DNA of 64,000 nucleotides from an uncultured Gemmatimonadales bacterium (GCA_937919655.1 CALFPJ010000021.1:62001-126000); one strand, 5' to 3'; positions 46,445 to 55,481 are shown, counted from the stretch's first letter. Notes: generated by a model not told the origin, from the letters alone. Translations and numbers: made by a program.

Positions 46445-46870
46445 CTACTCGGCGGCGAACGGTCCGTCAAATTCCTCAAGGCGCGCACGCAGATCTTCAG
46501 CCAGGCGGACCGACGCACCCAACGTATAGTCATACATGACCTGGGTCGTGACGCCGGTGATGAGCGCATCGCCTGCCTCCCCTGAAACCTCGTAGGTCAT
46601 CTCGAAGTGCTTTCGTCCCACGCGAGTTACGCAGACGCCGACGCTGACGGTCTGCGGCCAAAGCACCCTCTTGAGCCAGCGGACGCGGGCTTCAGCAAGG
46701 ACATAGTCGATCTTGTCCAAACTCTTGGAGCCCACGACTTCCCCCCAGTAGGCCCATCGGGCTTCCTCGAAGTACATGAGTGCCTCCGAATGGTGCGCAT
46801 GACCGCCGATGTCGATATCTCGAAAACGGACGGTGACCGGGTGTCGGAAGCGGAAAACAGGGCCAGACAC
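46445..46870 (-). CDS. Acyl-CoA thioesterase of the 4HBT (YbgC/FadM-like) family
   Basis: A 141-residue single hotdog-fold protein. The signature is VRFRDIDIGGHAHHSEALMYFEEAR near residues 14-38 (Asp-containing active loop with the G-H-x-H pattern), followed by the central helix and strands (VLAEARVRWLKRVLWPQTV, FEMTYEV). It is expected to hydrolyse acyl-CoA, with unknown chain preference. The GTG start is preceded by GGAG six bases upstream. It is divergent from the lipoprotein gene at 47030. Confidence 0.85.
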   Translation of the reverse strand: MSGPVFRFRHPVTVRFRDIDIGGHAHHSEALMYFEEARWAYWGEVVGSKSLDKIDYVLAEARVRWLKRVLWPQTVSVGVCVTRVGRKHFEMTYEVSGEAGDALITGVTTQVMYDYTLGASVRLAEDLRARLEEFDGPFAAE

Positions 46871-47029
46871 GGCGAGCTCCAGGTGCGGGAAGTGATGTGT
46901 CTCGATGATAGTCGTGGGGCCAACGGAGACGGAAAAGACCTCACCTACGAAAAAAGACTGTTGGAACAGGAGGACCTCGTGTTGCTAAGTTGGAGAACGG
47001 ACCGCTCCCACCGAAGTCAGGATCATTCG

Positions 47030-47884
47030 ATGTCTGAGAGGCCTATGCTCCATACAATTCGACTACTTACCGGAGGGATGGCCGCTTTCGCGGTGTCGAC
47101 CATGGTGGTGGGTTGCGTCGGTGGTGGCGTCGCCTCGATCCCAAACGACGGCCTCGCCGCCGCAGTGGGCGAAAGCGTCTGGCGTACGCTGGCTGACCCC
47201 CGGCCCTCCGCGCTCGACGGCGCCGTGCGGGTTTCAGTGGGTCAGGTCGAACTCCCCGAGTCATTATCGTGGGGTCTCGGCTCCTCGGTCAGTCCGGCGT
47301 TGGGCTTCTCTGATCTCGTGGCCACAGGGCTGCTGCGCCGCGCCGACATACAGTTCGTGGAGCGCCGCCGGTTTGGCGCCGCCGCAGAGCTGGCAAGGCG
47401 CGGGGCTCTTCCCAGCGGGTCACCTCAGCCAGGTGTCTCGCCTGGGCCTGAGTTCATCTTGTCGGTGACCTGGTCGTCGTTCGGAATGGCCGACGCCTAC
47501 CTCGACATGCGACTCGCGAACTCAGAAACCGGAGTCATCGAGAAAAGCTGGAGAGAGGTGACCCCGTCGAACGCAGGTCCCGTGGGCCTCGCCAGGGTGG
47601 TGGTCGGGAGCCTAGTGGAAGCGTTGGCGGGAATGGGTCGGGCGCCCGTATGGTCGGACCCCGTCGCGAATGCCGCTCCCGCTGAATTCCGCTCAGCCGG
47701 CGTGTCCGGGCCGGGGATTGTCGCCTATCTCGAGGGGCTCGCAGCGGAAGAGCGCTGGGACTGGGAGGGGGCTCGCCGGGGTTATCAGTCCGCCCTCGCG
47801 TCCGATGGTGGGCTGTTTGAAGCGGGAGTCGCGCTGCCCAGAACGGCTCGACTGCGACTCGGGGGGACGCTGGGCGGCAATTGA
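47030..47884 (+). CDS. CsgG-like lipoprotein, unknown function
   Basis: Starting at ATG 47030 (MSERPMLHTIRLL, AGGA upstream; ATG 47045 also possible) it has 284 residues. A lipoprotein signal ends STMVVGC. A segment LGFSDLVATGLLRRADIQFV followed by ERRRFGAAAELARRG resembles the helix-strand-ER signature of CsgG/FlgO-type proteins, and YLDMRLANSETGVIEKSWR fits the next strands of that fold. A short TPR-like stretch (DWEGARRGYQSALASDGGLF) lies near the end. Periplasmic or outer-membrane location is inferred. The C-terminus may be truncated, since a gene remnant follows. Confidence 0.55.
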   Translation: MSERPMLHTIRLLTGGMAAFAVSTMVVGCVGGGVASIPNDGLAAAVGESVWRTLADPRPSALDGAVRVSVGQVELPESLSWGLGSSVSPALGFSDLVATGLLRRADIQFVERRRFGAAAELARRGALPSGSPQPGVSPGPEFILSVTWSSFGMADAYLDMRLANSETGVIEKSWREVTPSNAGPVGLARVVVGSLVEALAGMGRAPVWSDPVANAAPAEFRSAGVSGPGIVAYLEGLAAEERWDWEGARRGYQSALASDGGLFEAGVALPRTARLRLGGTLGGN

Positions 47885-48053
47885 TGTGCGGGTAGCGGCA
47901 AAACCAGTCCATCGTAGCGCGTCGGTGTCTGTACCCCTATATCATCAGTTCCACCCGTAGGCCGAACGGTTCCGGCCCAATCTGCGACCAAGGATCCACG
48001 TCTGAGCGTTGAGCCCCCCACTCACGACTCCGAAGAGAGACCGATGCCCTGAG

Positions 48054-48317
48054 TGGCTCGATCGACTTGGCCCTGGTGTCCCAGCGGTTCGCGCCGAGGT
48101 CAAACTCGCGGTTGAAAAGGAGATGGCCGGATCGCTCATCGACTTCATGGACCGCAGAGCCGCACTGCTGCTCTTCTCTCCCGCGTTTGGTCTGGACGGT
48201 GCCGAGGAGGCGTGTGCGATCATGGGTGACGCATTGGGATGGAGCGCGGCCAAACGTGCCGCCGAGGTGGACGGCTATCGGGTGTACGCGGCAGAGCACG
48301 GCGTGCCGACGACCTAG
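48054..48317 (+). pseudogene. glpD: Remnant of glycerol-3-phosphate dehydrogenase C-terminal domain
   Basis: About 85 codons match the helical C-terminal domain of aerobic GlpD: PAVRAEVKLAVEKEMAGSL, then IDFMDRRAALLL and GDALGWSAAKRAAEVDGYR. GlpD enzymes end in this way after an EMA-xxLxD-xLxRR motif. The FAD-binding and catalytic parts are absent upstream, where frames are closed before 48000 and another gene ends at 47884. The piece has no plausible ribosome binding site and looks like the tail of a gene otherwise deleted. A stand-alone small protein is less likely. Confidence 0.6.
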
Positions 48318-48327
48318 AAGCGCCCGG

Positions 48328-49923
48328 CTAACTGCGCTCGGCGGCGAGCCGCTCCCGCAGCACCTTCTTGTCGAACTTTCCGGTCGACGTGCGCGGGAGG
48401 GCACTCATGAACACGACCCCGTCCGGGACCCACCACTTTGGGAACGCCTCTCTAAGTGGCTCCAGAAGCTCTGCGGCATCGGCGCGCGCCCCTTCGCGCG
48501 TGACCACACAAGCCCACGGGCGTTCATGCCACTTTGCATCCGCGACGGCGACGACCGCGGCCTCTGCCACGGAGGGGTGATCCATGAGGGCGTGCTCAAG
48601 GAGCACGCTCGATATCCACTCCCCCCCCGAACGAATCAGATCCTTGGTCCGATCCACGAGCCGCACGTAACCGTCCGCGTCGATCGTGGCCACGTCCCCG
48701 GTGCGGAGCCAGCCCTCGTGGAAGGCTTCTTCTGACGCACGCCGAAAATACCCGGCAGTCACCCAGGGCCCGCGTACCTCCAACTCTCCTGGTGTGGTTC
48801 CGTCGTGCGCGCAGCGCTGTCCCGCGTCATCGACGATGCGTACCTCGAGAAACGGAAGCGGCGTACCCTGGCTGGTCCTTACCGGCAAGAGCGCCTCGTC
48901 GGTCCAATCGCGCATCGATGCCCGTGGGTGCGTTGCCATTCCTACCGGCGAGATCTCGGTCATACCCCACCCCGTCACAATCTCGACACCGAACTCCACG
49001 CGATAGGACTCGATGAGTCGCGGTGGACTAGGTGCGCCGCCCGAGTGTATGCGGAGGTCGGCGCACAGGGGAACTGGCGCTTTCCGCATCTGGTCCAACA
49101 CCCCCATCCACACCGTGGGAACTCCAGCGGCAAAGGTCACGCCTTCGTCGGACAGCAAGGTCGAGAGGCGGCTCGCGTCCGGTCGGGCACCCGGCAGAAC
49201 CAACTTGGCTCCGGTCATCGCAGCCGCGTGTGGCAGCCCCCAGGCATTCGCGTGAAACATGGGGACGGCAGGAAGGATGGTGTCGCGCTCACCGAGGCAA
49301 AATCCGTCGGGGAGCGCGATCGCCATTGCGTGAAGCACGAGAGCCCGATGCGAATAAAGCACGCCCTTTGGCTCGCCTGTGGTCCCAGACGTGTAACACA
49401 GGCCCGCGGCGGACTCTTCGTCCAAGTCAGGAAATGCACTCAAGGCAGGCGAGTCCGCGAGCAAATCCTCGTACGCGAGCCAACCGTCAGGAGCCTCGGC
49501 TGCGAGCACGATCCGATGGTCGATCCCTAGCTCGTCCAAAAGTGCGACGTCTAAGAGATCGACCGAATCAGGATCCACGAACAGGACACGTGCACCGCCG
49601 TGGGCGAGAATCTGGCGAATCTGCGGCTGGGACAACCGCACGTTCACCGTGTGAATCACCCCGCCCATCGCAGGCACACCGAAATACAATTCCAGGTGCC
49701 GGTGTGTATTCCACGCCAGGGTCGCCACCCGATCTCCTGGCTCTAGACCTAGCACCTTGAGCGCGCTGGCCACTTTGCGGACCCGTTCGAGAATCTCCCC
49801 CCAAGAATGTCGAACGACCTGTCCATCGAACGCCGTCAGGACCTCGTTGCGGCCAAACAGATGGCCGGCGCGCTCGATGAAGTGCGTAAGCGTCAGAGGA
49901 ACGGACATCATACCACCCTTCAT
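48328..49923 (-). CDS. Acyl-CoA synthetase (AMP-forming), AlkK-like
   Basis: ANL-superfamily ligase of 531 residues that activates a fatty acid to its CoA thioester. Motifs: CYTSGTTGEPKGVLYSHRA (P-loop), VTGWGMTEISPVGMA (A5), GWLRTGDVATIDADGYVRLV, the hinge DRTKDLIRSGGEWISS and the final LPRTSTGKFDKKVLRERL with the catalytic Lys. The pattern is closest to medium-chain AlkK-type enzymes. The ATG overlaps the histidine-kinase stop (ATGA); ATG at 49911 (MMSVPLTLTHF) with AAGG five bases upstream is an alternative. Confidence 0.9.
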   Translation of the reverse strand: MKGGMMSVPLTLTHFIERAGHLFGRNEVLTAFDGQVVRHSWGEILERVRKVASALKVLGLEPGDRVATLAWNTHRHLELYFGVPAMGGVIHTVNVRLSQPQIRQILAHGGARVLFVDPDSVDLLDVALLDELGIDHRIVLAAEAPDGWLAYEDLLADSPALSAFPDLDEESAAGLCYTSGTTGEPKGVLYSHRALVLHAMAIALPDGFCLGERDTILPAVPMFHANAWGLPHAAAMTGAKLVLPGARPDASRLSTLLSDEGVTFAAGVPTVWMGVLDQMRKAPVPLCADLRIHSGGAPSPPRLIESYRVEFGVEIVTGWGMTEISPVGMATHPRASMRDWTDEALLPVRTSQGTPLPFLEVRIVDDAGQRCAHDGTTPGELEVRGPWVTAGYFRRASEEAFHEGWLRTGDVATIDADGYVRLVDRTKDLIRSGGEWISSVLLEHALMDHPSVAEAAVVAVADAKWHERPWACVVTREGARADAAELLEPLREAFPKWWVPDGVVFMSALPRTSTGKFDKKVLRERLAAERS

Positions 49924-51710
49924 GTAGCCACCTCGGTCGGTTTTGCTGTCCTGGAGAACAGTAAAGAGAACGTCGTGCCCCTACCGACTTCGGACTCTAC
50001 AGACACCTCCCCGCCGTGCGCCTCAGCTATGCCACGCACGATCGCCAGTCCGAGTCCCGCGCCGCCACGTCCGGCGCCTTCAGCCTGCCAATATCGGTCG
50101 AACAGATGCTGAAGCGTGTCGGAGGAAATACCCGCACCCGTGTCCTGCACTGTAATCGCCGTTCGATCCTTATCGTGCGCATGAGCGGCCAAGGTGACAC
50201 GTCCACCCGACCCCGTGAATCGGAGTGCATTGTCGATCAAGTTCGCGAGCGCCTGCAGCACGCGATCGCGATCCAGACGCACCGGCTGAGCATCCACAGG
50301 GCCAACCTCAAGTCGCACACCGGCTGCCAGTGCCTGATCCGCAAAGAGTGCTCGGGCTTCTTCGAGGATGTCTTCGGGGTCCTCAGCCGACGGGCGGACG
50401 ACGAACGCTCCGGCCTGAATTCGAGAGAAGTCGAGCAGGTCCTCAATGAGTCTCGCCATACGACCCGCTGAGCGGGCAATGATGTCGGCTTGCTGGCGTC
50501 GCTCCTGATCGTCCAAGGGAAGTTCCAGCAAAAGGTCGGCCGCGGCCGCCACAACACCGAGGGGGTTTCTCAGATCGTGGGACACGATCGACACGACCTC
50601 CTCACGTTGCGCTACGGCTAGGCGAAGCGCGTCCTCCTTCTCCTGAATCTCCGTCATGTCCGTGAAGGTAAGAACAGCCCCTCGGAGCGTCTTGCCGTCA
50701 ATAAGAGGGCGAAGCGACCAGCGCGCCGGCAGTGCTCGCCGTCGTCGTCTCCAGAGAACGTCTCGATCAGCGGACTCGGCGAGCCCCCCATCCCTCAACG
50801 CCGCCAAAATCGTGGACTCGTCGCGAGACCGTGAGTCACCGTTCGGAAGAGAGTGGTGCACGGTATCGTGGAGATCTCTGCCCATGATCTCCCGTTCCGT
50901 ATACCCAAGAATCTCTGAGCCGACTCGGTTCAGTGACGTGCACTTCCCATCGAGATCGATCCCCAGGACGCCGTCCCCTGTCGCCTCAAGGAGGGCATCG
51001 ATCTCGCGCCTGGCCCTGACCGCGTCACCCTGCCCTCGCTCGGCTTCGGAGATGTAGCCCCGAAGTCGATGCCCCACCCGGGCCACCGCGAGCGTGGAAC
51101 CAAAGGCGAGGACCGCGAGGCCCACCGAGATCCAGATCTGCAGCCACCGGACCCGGTCCAACCGTCGGCGGCCTGCGTTCACCTCACTGCGAATGGCGCG
51201 CTCAAGCTCGCGCGTGGCTCTCTGCAGTTCCTCGTAGGCCGTCTGACTTCGTGCCTGAATCGCCGAGCCGGGGACCGGCCCCACGACTTCGTCGAATGAG
51301 GCTTGGTTGTCAAAATGCCAACGCGCCGACTCCGACGAGAGCTTCGCCAACCGCTCACGCACATCGAAGTCCATGGCGCGAACCCTCTGACCGAGGTATG
51401 CGTATAAGCTGTCTTCTTCAGCGATCGCGGCAATGTAGGGCATGCGATAGTCCCTATTCCCGGTGAGGAGAAAGGACTGCAGACGTGACATCTGGCGCGC
51501 CTGCACCAACGACAGCCGGGCGCCGACCTCCAAAGCCGGCAGGAGGTCATCGGTGATTTGGTTCTGCACCTCAACCGCCCTCCAACCCAAAAAGATGGGG
51601 ACCACTGCGAGCGCCATGAGCGCAACAGCCACCAGCGCAAGCGCTAGCGGCGCGCGCGTCTTGCGCCCCACTGGGAGCGCCGACTGATGGACCGATTCCG
51701 AATCGTTCAT
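49920..51710 (-). CDS. Membrane sensor histidine kinase with PAS domain
   Basis: The 596 residues have two membrane helices (about 21-43 and 188-210) bounding a periplasmic helical sensor of about 145 residues. A PAS domain follows (about 234-360: LLEATGDGVLGIDLDGKC, GYTEREIMGRDLHDTV), then HisKA with phospho-acceptor His378 in VSIVSHDLRNPLGVV, and an HATPase_c domain with NLIDNALRFT, DTGAGIS and GGAGLGLAIVRGIAE. No response regulator is adjacent, so it is an orphan kinase here. It is translationally coupled to the acyl-CoA ligase gene, an unusual partner. Confidence 0.92.
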   Translation of the reverse strand: MNDSESVHQSALPVGRKTRAPLALALVAVALMALAVVPIFLGWRAVEVQNQITDDLLPALEVGARLSLVQARQMSRLQSFLLTGNRDYRMPYIAAIAEEDSLYAYLGQRVRAMDFDVRERLAKLSSESARWHFDNQASFDEVVGPVPGSAIQARSQTAYEELQRATRELERAIRSEVNAGRRRLDRVRWLQIWISVGLAVLAFGSTLAVARVGHRLRGYISEAERGQGDAVRARREIDALLEATGDGVLGIDLDGKCTSLNRVGSEILGYTEREIMGRDLHDTVHHSLPNGDSRSRDESTILAALRDGGLAESADRDVLWRRRRRALPARWSLRPLIDGKTLRGAVLTFTDMTEIQEKEDALRLAVAQREEVVSIVSHDLRNPLGVVAAAADLLLELPLDDQERRQQADIIARSAGRMARLIEDLLDFSRIQAGAFVVRPSAEDPEDILEEARALFADQALAAGVRLEVGPVDAQPVRLDRDRVLQALANLIDNALRFTGSGGRVTLAAHAHDKDRTAITVQDTGAGISSDTLQHLFDRYWQAEGAGRGGAGLGLAIVRGIAEAHGGEVSVESEVGRGTTFSLLFSRTAKPTEVAT

Positions 51711-51864
51711 GGGGCCGAGATTGGGTGTCGTGTGGCGGTACGCATGCTACCGGCAAAGTCCTCGACGAGATCCCACCGGGGCGCTCGTAGCTTGGTCACC
51801 GCCCCGCACAGTGGCACCCGCGGCTGGGTCACGACTTGGTACGGTGACACCGAAGGCCAGACAA

Positions 51865-51898
51865 GGAGAGCCCTGGCCGACCATGGCCAGGGCTCTCC
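51865..51898 (-). terminator. Perfect hairpin after the FAD-oxidoreductase gene
   Basis: GGAGAGCCCTGGCC and its exact complement GGCCAGGGCTCTCC form a 14-bp stem around GACCAT. It lies 31 bases past the oxidoreductase stop on the minus strand. Only TTGT follows, so the U-tract is weak. It sits in the 219-base gap before the histidine kinase, in which I see no gene or clear promoter. Confidence 0.6.
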
Positions 51899-51929
51899 CG
51901 CAAGACTGCTGCTGGACATACCGAATCGT

Positions 51930-53252
51930 TCAGAGGTCTTCTGGCCCCCGGCGCTCGCCGTCATCGCTGAACTCTTCCTCCAAAAGGCGGAAGCTGTCGT
52001 TGAGTTCCTGGTCGTGCTCCGTGCCCATGACCCTACCCGCGATGAATTCTCCAAGGACGGGGCCCTGTTTGAACGACTCGGCGGAGCCACCGCCGGCGAG
52101 CCACCCGTTATCGTAGTCAGGATGTTCATCGATGATGAAGTTCCGACTCACCGTGCCCGTGTAGTGACACGCGCGCGTCTCGTTGATAGGGCGCTCTGCC
52201 AAGGCCGGGAAGTACTTCGCGAGCACCGCACGCGGGCGCGCATGCGCTGCTTCGTCCACCCAGCGGATACTCGTGTCCGGGTCATCCCCTTGGTGGCCAC
52301 CCGTCCGGATGCGGAAGCCGCGTGAGTCGCCGGGCAACGCCGGCCAACCGGTCACCCCTGGCACGTTATAGCTCGGGCAGTTCGGATGACGGTAGGACTC
52401 GTCACCCGGGGGCGTCGAGAAGTAAAAAACGTGTCCCAGCGTCCGATTGCTCAGCCGCTTGCCCATGAGTGCAGGGAAAAACTTGGGAAACCACGGTCCC
52501 AAGGCGAAGACGAACATTCCGCCGGTGACACGGTCGCCGCCTTCCATCTCTACATCGAGAACTCGGCGCCCCTCGGTACGTCCCATCGCGACTCGACCCA
52601 CACGGATGTCGCCGCCTTCCTGCTTGAATACCTGGGCCACAGACTCGATCGCTCGACGAGCTCGCACGACTCCGGCATCGGGTTCGTAAATGCCTACGCT
52701 CACATCCGGGGTGTGGATGATGGGCCAGCGGTAGCGGATCTCCTCTGCTGTGAGGACCTCATAGTCGTGCCCCATCGTGTCCCAATTCGCGACGGTATCT
52801 TCCAGGAAAGGAGTCATTTCGTCGCGCATGATGATGTCCCCGGTCGTGGAGAAGAGCTGCGGGAGCATTCCGTCCTTGAAGTACTCCTGGTCCCACTCCG
52901 ACCACTTCTGCATCGCACGTTTGGCCCACTGCGCCCACTGCAGCCCGTGTGGGCGGTCACCATAGCTGGTGCGCACGCCGCGCGTCTCCCCACCAGAAGC
53001 CGAGCGAGAATTCGCCGGTCCGTATTGATCCAGGAGCGTCACCTTCGCGCCCATGCGCTGCAAATTGAGCGCTGTCCAAGCTCCAAAATTGCCTGCGCCC
53101 ACGACAACGATGTCGGGGGCCTGACCGTCGCGCACCAGCGGAGATCGGCGCGCTGCGGCGACCGGCTCGGCACCCGCCGCAGCCGTCCCGGTCAGGGCGA
53201 GCCCCGCACCTGCGGTGGCGACCTTAAGGAAATTCCGTCGATCGATGGTCAC
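51930..53252 (-). CDS. Tat-exported FAD-dependent oxidoreductase (DAO/sarcosine-oxidase-like)
   Basis: A 440-residue flavoprotein. The N-terminus has a twin-arginine signal, DRRNFLKVATAGAGLALTG, so the folded enzyme is probably exported. The FAD loop is IVVVGAGNFGAWTALNLQR (about 48-66), with SASGGETRGVRTSYGD as in monomeric sarcosine oxidases, and the C-terminal FAD motif NGWLAGGGSAESFKQGPVLG. The substrate is probably a secondary amine or amino acid, but specificity is unknown. A cytochrome c lipoprotein gene lies ten bases upstream in the same direction and may accept the electrons. Confidence 0.85.
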   Translation of the reverse strand: MTIDRRNFLKVATAGAGLALTGTAAAGAEPVAAARRSPLVRDGQAPDIVVVGAGNFGAWTALNLQRMGAKVTLLDQYGPANSRSASGGETRGVRTSYGDRPHGLQWAQWAKRAMQKWSEWDQEYFKDGMLPQLFSTTGDIIMRDEMTPFLEDTVANWDTMGHDYEVLTAEEIRYRWPIIHTPDVSVGIYEPDAGVVRARRAIESVAQVFKQEGGDIRVGRVAMGRTEGRRVLDVEMEGGDRVTGGMFVFALGPWFPKFFPALMGKRLSNRTLGHVFYFSTPPGDESYRHPNCPSYNVPGVTGWPALPGDSRGFRIRTGGHQGDDPDTSIRWVDEAAHARPRAVLAKYFPALAERPINETRACHYTGTVSRNFIIDEHPDYDNGWLAGGGSAESFKQGPVLGEFIAGRVMGTEHDQELNDSFRLLEEEFSDDGERRGPEDL

Positions 53253-53261
53253 GTAGTGTCC

Positions 53262-53762
53262 TCAGTTTCCGAAGGGGGCAAGGCTAATCGCGGCCAGCGC
53301 GGCCTTATCTGCGGGCAGTTCACCCACTCCAGTTTCGAAGCCGTTCATGCGGAGGATGTAGGCGACCACATCCGCATACTGCTGTAGCTCCAAGCTACCG
53401 GGCGCGTCCTCCGGCATCGACGTCGAGATGTGCCCGAAGAGATCGCCCGCTGTGCGGCGCCGCCACTTGAACTTGAAAGACCGGTCGCTGAACTCGTTGG
53501 AGTAGTGGCACTCGGTGCACGAGGAGCGGAACACGCCCCTGCCACGATCCGCCTGTTCGGCAGAAAAGCTCGGGGCGTCATCGGTGGGCACCAAAGCCTG
53601 GGCCGCGGGCGTCGGCGAAGGTGCCGCTGCAGCCATCGGGATGTCGCCTCTAGGCGGCGCAGGCACGTCAGCGGCGCCACCTGGCGCGGCCATCGTCGAG
53701 CCTCCACACGCGGAAAGGGCAAAGATCGCCAACACGCTCACTGATCGGGCAATGGTTCTCAT
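53262..53762 (-). CDS. Cytochrome c lipoprotein
   Basis: From ATG 53762 (MRTIARSVSVLAIFALSAC) it has a lipoprotein signal with lipidated Cys19 and 166 residues. After a Pro/Ala-rich linker there is one class I heme c motif, SSCTECHYS, and a distal-Met candidate in STSMPEDAPGSL, as in small mono-heme cytochromes. The C-terminal helix LQQYADVVAYILRMNGF is also typical. The frame upstream to 53834 lacks a signal-like start. It is followed within ten bases by the Tat-exported flavoenzyme, so an electron-transfer pair is likely. Confidence 0.85.
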   Translation of the reverse strand: MRTIARSVSVLAIFALSACGGSTMAAPGGAADVPAPPRGDIPMAAAAPSPTPAAQALVPTDDAPSFSAEQADRGRGVFRSSCTECHYSNEFSDRSFKFKWRRRTAGDLFGHISTSMPEDAPGSLELQQYADVVAYILRMNGFETGVGELPADKAALAAISLAPFGN

Positions 53763-53838
53763 ACACACACGTTCTGAATGAAATGGACGCCCCAACATGA
53801 GGCGGAGGTTGCGGCACCAGCAAGCCGCCCGCAACGCA

Positions 53839-54954
53839 TCAGATTTTGATGTAGATCCGTCGGCGATGAAGAAGCCACATCAAGCCGAGCCACAGCATCA
53901 CATAGGAGACCGCAAAGGCGACCGAACCGTGGAAGTCCCCGGCCCAGGATTGGAAACCGTTTCGGAAGATCCAACCATGGAGTGACGTGCCGTCCTCTCC
54001 CCCGATGCGGATGCGCCCCATGGTCTTCGCGAGCATTCCCGAGGCTACGAACACTGCGATCGCATTCATGCCATAGACGACGAGCGGCACGTGCCAGGCG
54101 CCCCTCCACTTCTTCACGTCGATGCTCCAGTAAAGGGCCCCAAGGAGAAGAAGCGCCGTGCCGGCTGTGAAGACCACATACGAGCTGGTCCACAGGCTCT
54201 TGTTGATCGGGAATATGATCCCCCAAAGGAGTCCGACCGGTATGAGCACCGCGCCAGCGATCAAGAGCCCCTTGGTGGTCTCGCTGCCGGACTTCCCTCG
54301 CAATAGCCATTCGCCCGTGAAGATCCCTAGCAGGCTAGTCCCTATAGCCGGAAGGGTCGACAGTAGCCCTTCGGGGTCCCACGTCCCTTGCCACAAGTGT
54401 CCACCCATGACTAGCCGATCAATGTAGGCCGCCAAGTTACCATCCGGCGATAAGTCGCCAGCTCCGTACTGGGGTGCGGGCACCAGCATCATGAGCGCCC
54501 AGTAGCCGAAGAGCAGCACCCCGGTGGTCACCCATCGTCCTCGGGTCGAGACCCAGAGGTAAAGGGCCGCGGCCGCCATATAGACCAGACCAATGCGTTG
54601 CAGAACCCCGAAATACCTCATGCCTCCGAAGTCGAAGTCAGGGACGGCCCGCATCGCGATTCCGATGGCGATCAGCGTCACCGATCGCCGCACCACATGC
54701 CGAAACAGCGCTCCGCGGTCGGCCCCTTCCGCTAGCCTTCGCCGAAAGGACATCGGGATCGCGACCCCGACGATGAACAAGAAATAGGGAAAGATGAGGT
54801 CCGTGGGTGTCCAGCCGTGCCATTCGGCGTGTCCTAGAGGCCAATACACGTAGGCCCAACTCCCCGGATTATTCACCAGGATCATGCCCGCAATGGTCAG
54901 CCCGCGAAACGCGTCCAACGAGACCAGGCGATCAGGTGTGCCCGTATTCATCAT
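53839..54954 (-). CDS. NagX/HGSNAT-like membrane acyltransferase (DUF5009/YeiB type)
   Basis: Polytopic protein of 371 residues with about ten helices. The opening DRLVSLDAFRGLTIAGMILVN is the heparan-alpha-glucosaminide acyltransferase-like signature, with WHGWTPTDLIFPYFLFIVGVA next, where the Asp and neighbouring residues are conserved. These proteins are thought to acetylate amino sugars during uptake in some bacteria, or to belong to the wider acyltransferase-3 group. No sugar-catabolic gene is adjacent. The ATG overlaps the mobB stop (ATGA), an unexpected coupling to molybdenum-cofactor genes. Confidence 0.8.
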   Translation of the reverse strand: MMNTGTPDRLVSLDAFRGLTIAGMILVNNPGSWAYVYWPLGHAEWHGWTPTDLIFPYFLFIVGVAIPMSFRRRLAEGADRGALFRHVVRRSVTLIAIGIAMRAVPDFDFGGMRYFGVLQRIGLVYMAAAALYLWVSTRGRWVTTGVLLFGYWALMMLVPAPQYGAGDLSPDGNLAAYIDRLVMGGHLWQGTWDPEGLLSTLPAIGTSLLGIFTGEWLLRGKSGSETTKGLLIAGAVLIPVGLLWGIIFPINKSLWTSSYVVFTAGTALLLLGALYWSIDVKKWRGAWHVPLVVYGMNAIAVFVASGMLAKTMGRIRIGGEDGTSLHGWIFRNGFQSWAGDFHGSVAFAVSYVMLWLGLMWLLHRRRIYIKI

Positions 54955-55481
54955 TCCGCCTTCTCCAGTCGCGTCTCGACGATGTCCGCCATGATCCCGA
55001 ACCGTTGCGGGTCGTTGGCGTCGATCACAGGAACCTCAGCTACGAGGTCCAATACGTCAGTGACCACGGCAAGATACTCGCCATCTCCCGCGTCCGCAGA
55101 TCCGTACAGGGCCTCTCTGTGCGCCGCCCGTCGGTAAACCTCAAAGCGAGGGTAACCGGAACTCTTATGTCCCTCAGCGATCACGATGTCCGCGTGCGAC
55201 AGATAGCGGCTGACGAGGACATCGAGGGTCTCTTCTCCTGTCGGCCAAGTGCCGACGACCGCGTACCCTTCGGGTCCTGACAAGACGGTCGCCACTGCAC
55301 CGCCCTCGTATCTATGGCGGTAGGAGTCCTTCCCCTCGCGGTCCAGCTCGAAGTGATGGCCGTGTTTCGCCGTGGCGACGACGAAGCCACGTGAGACGAG
55401 TTCACGGACGAGCCCGACGGTTGTTGTCGTTTTTCCAGACTTCTTCTTTCCGGTGACACAAAACACTGCAGGATGCGTCAT
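54951..55481 (-). CDS. mobB: Molybdopterin-guanine dinucleotide biosynthesis adapter MobB
   Basis: GTP-binding partner of MobA in forming Mo-MGD cofactor, 176 residues. The P-loop is CVTGKKKSGKTTTTVGLVREL near the N-terminus. Next comes VVATAKHGHHFELDREGKDSYRH, where the KHGHH stretch is a MobB hallmark, and then IVIAEGHKSSGYPRFEVYRR. The start overlaps the mobA stop and the stop overlaps the acyltransferase start, so all four genes from fdhD on form one unit. Confidence 0.92.
   Translation of the reverse strand: MTHPAVFCVTGKKKSGKTTTTVGLVRELVSRGFVVATAKHGHHFELDREGKDSYRHRYEGGAVATVLSGPEGYAVVGTWPTGEETLDVLVSRYLSHADIVIAEGHKSSGYPRFEVYRRAAHREALYGSADAGDGEYLAVVTDVLDLVAEVPVIDANDPQRFGIMADIVETRLEKAE

Noticed and set aside
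46607-47029. N-terminal extension of the CsgG-like lipoprotein
   Set aside because: It overlaps the thioesterase on the other strand and would bury the lipoprotein signal in the interior.
47885-48053. Possible upstream continuation of the glpD remnant
   Set aside because: All frames there are closed by stops or lack GlpD features, so no more of the gene could be recovered.
51711-51929. Possible tRNA or small RNA in the kinase/oxidoreductase gap
   Set aside because: No cloverleaf or T-loop sequence is present; the only structure is the hairpin at 51865-51898, explained as a terminator.
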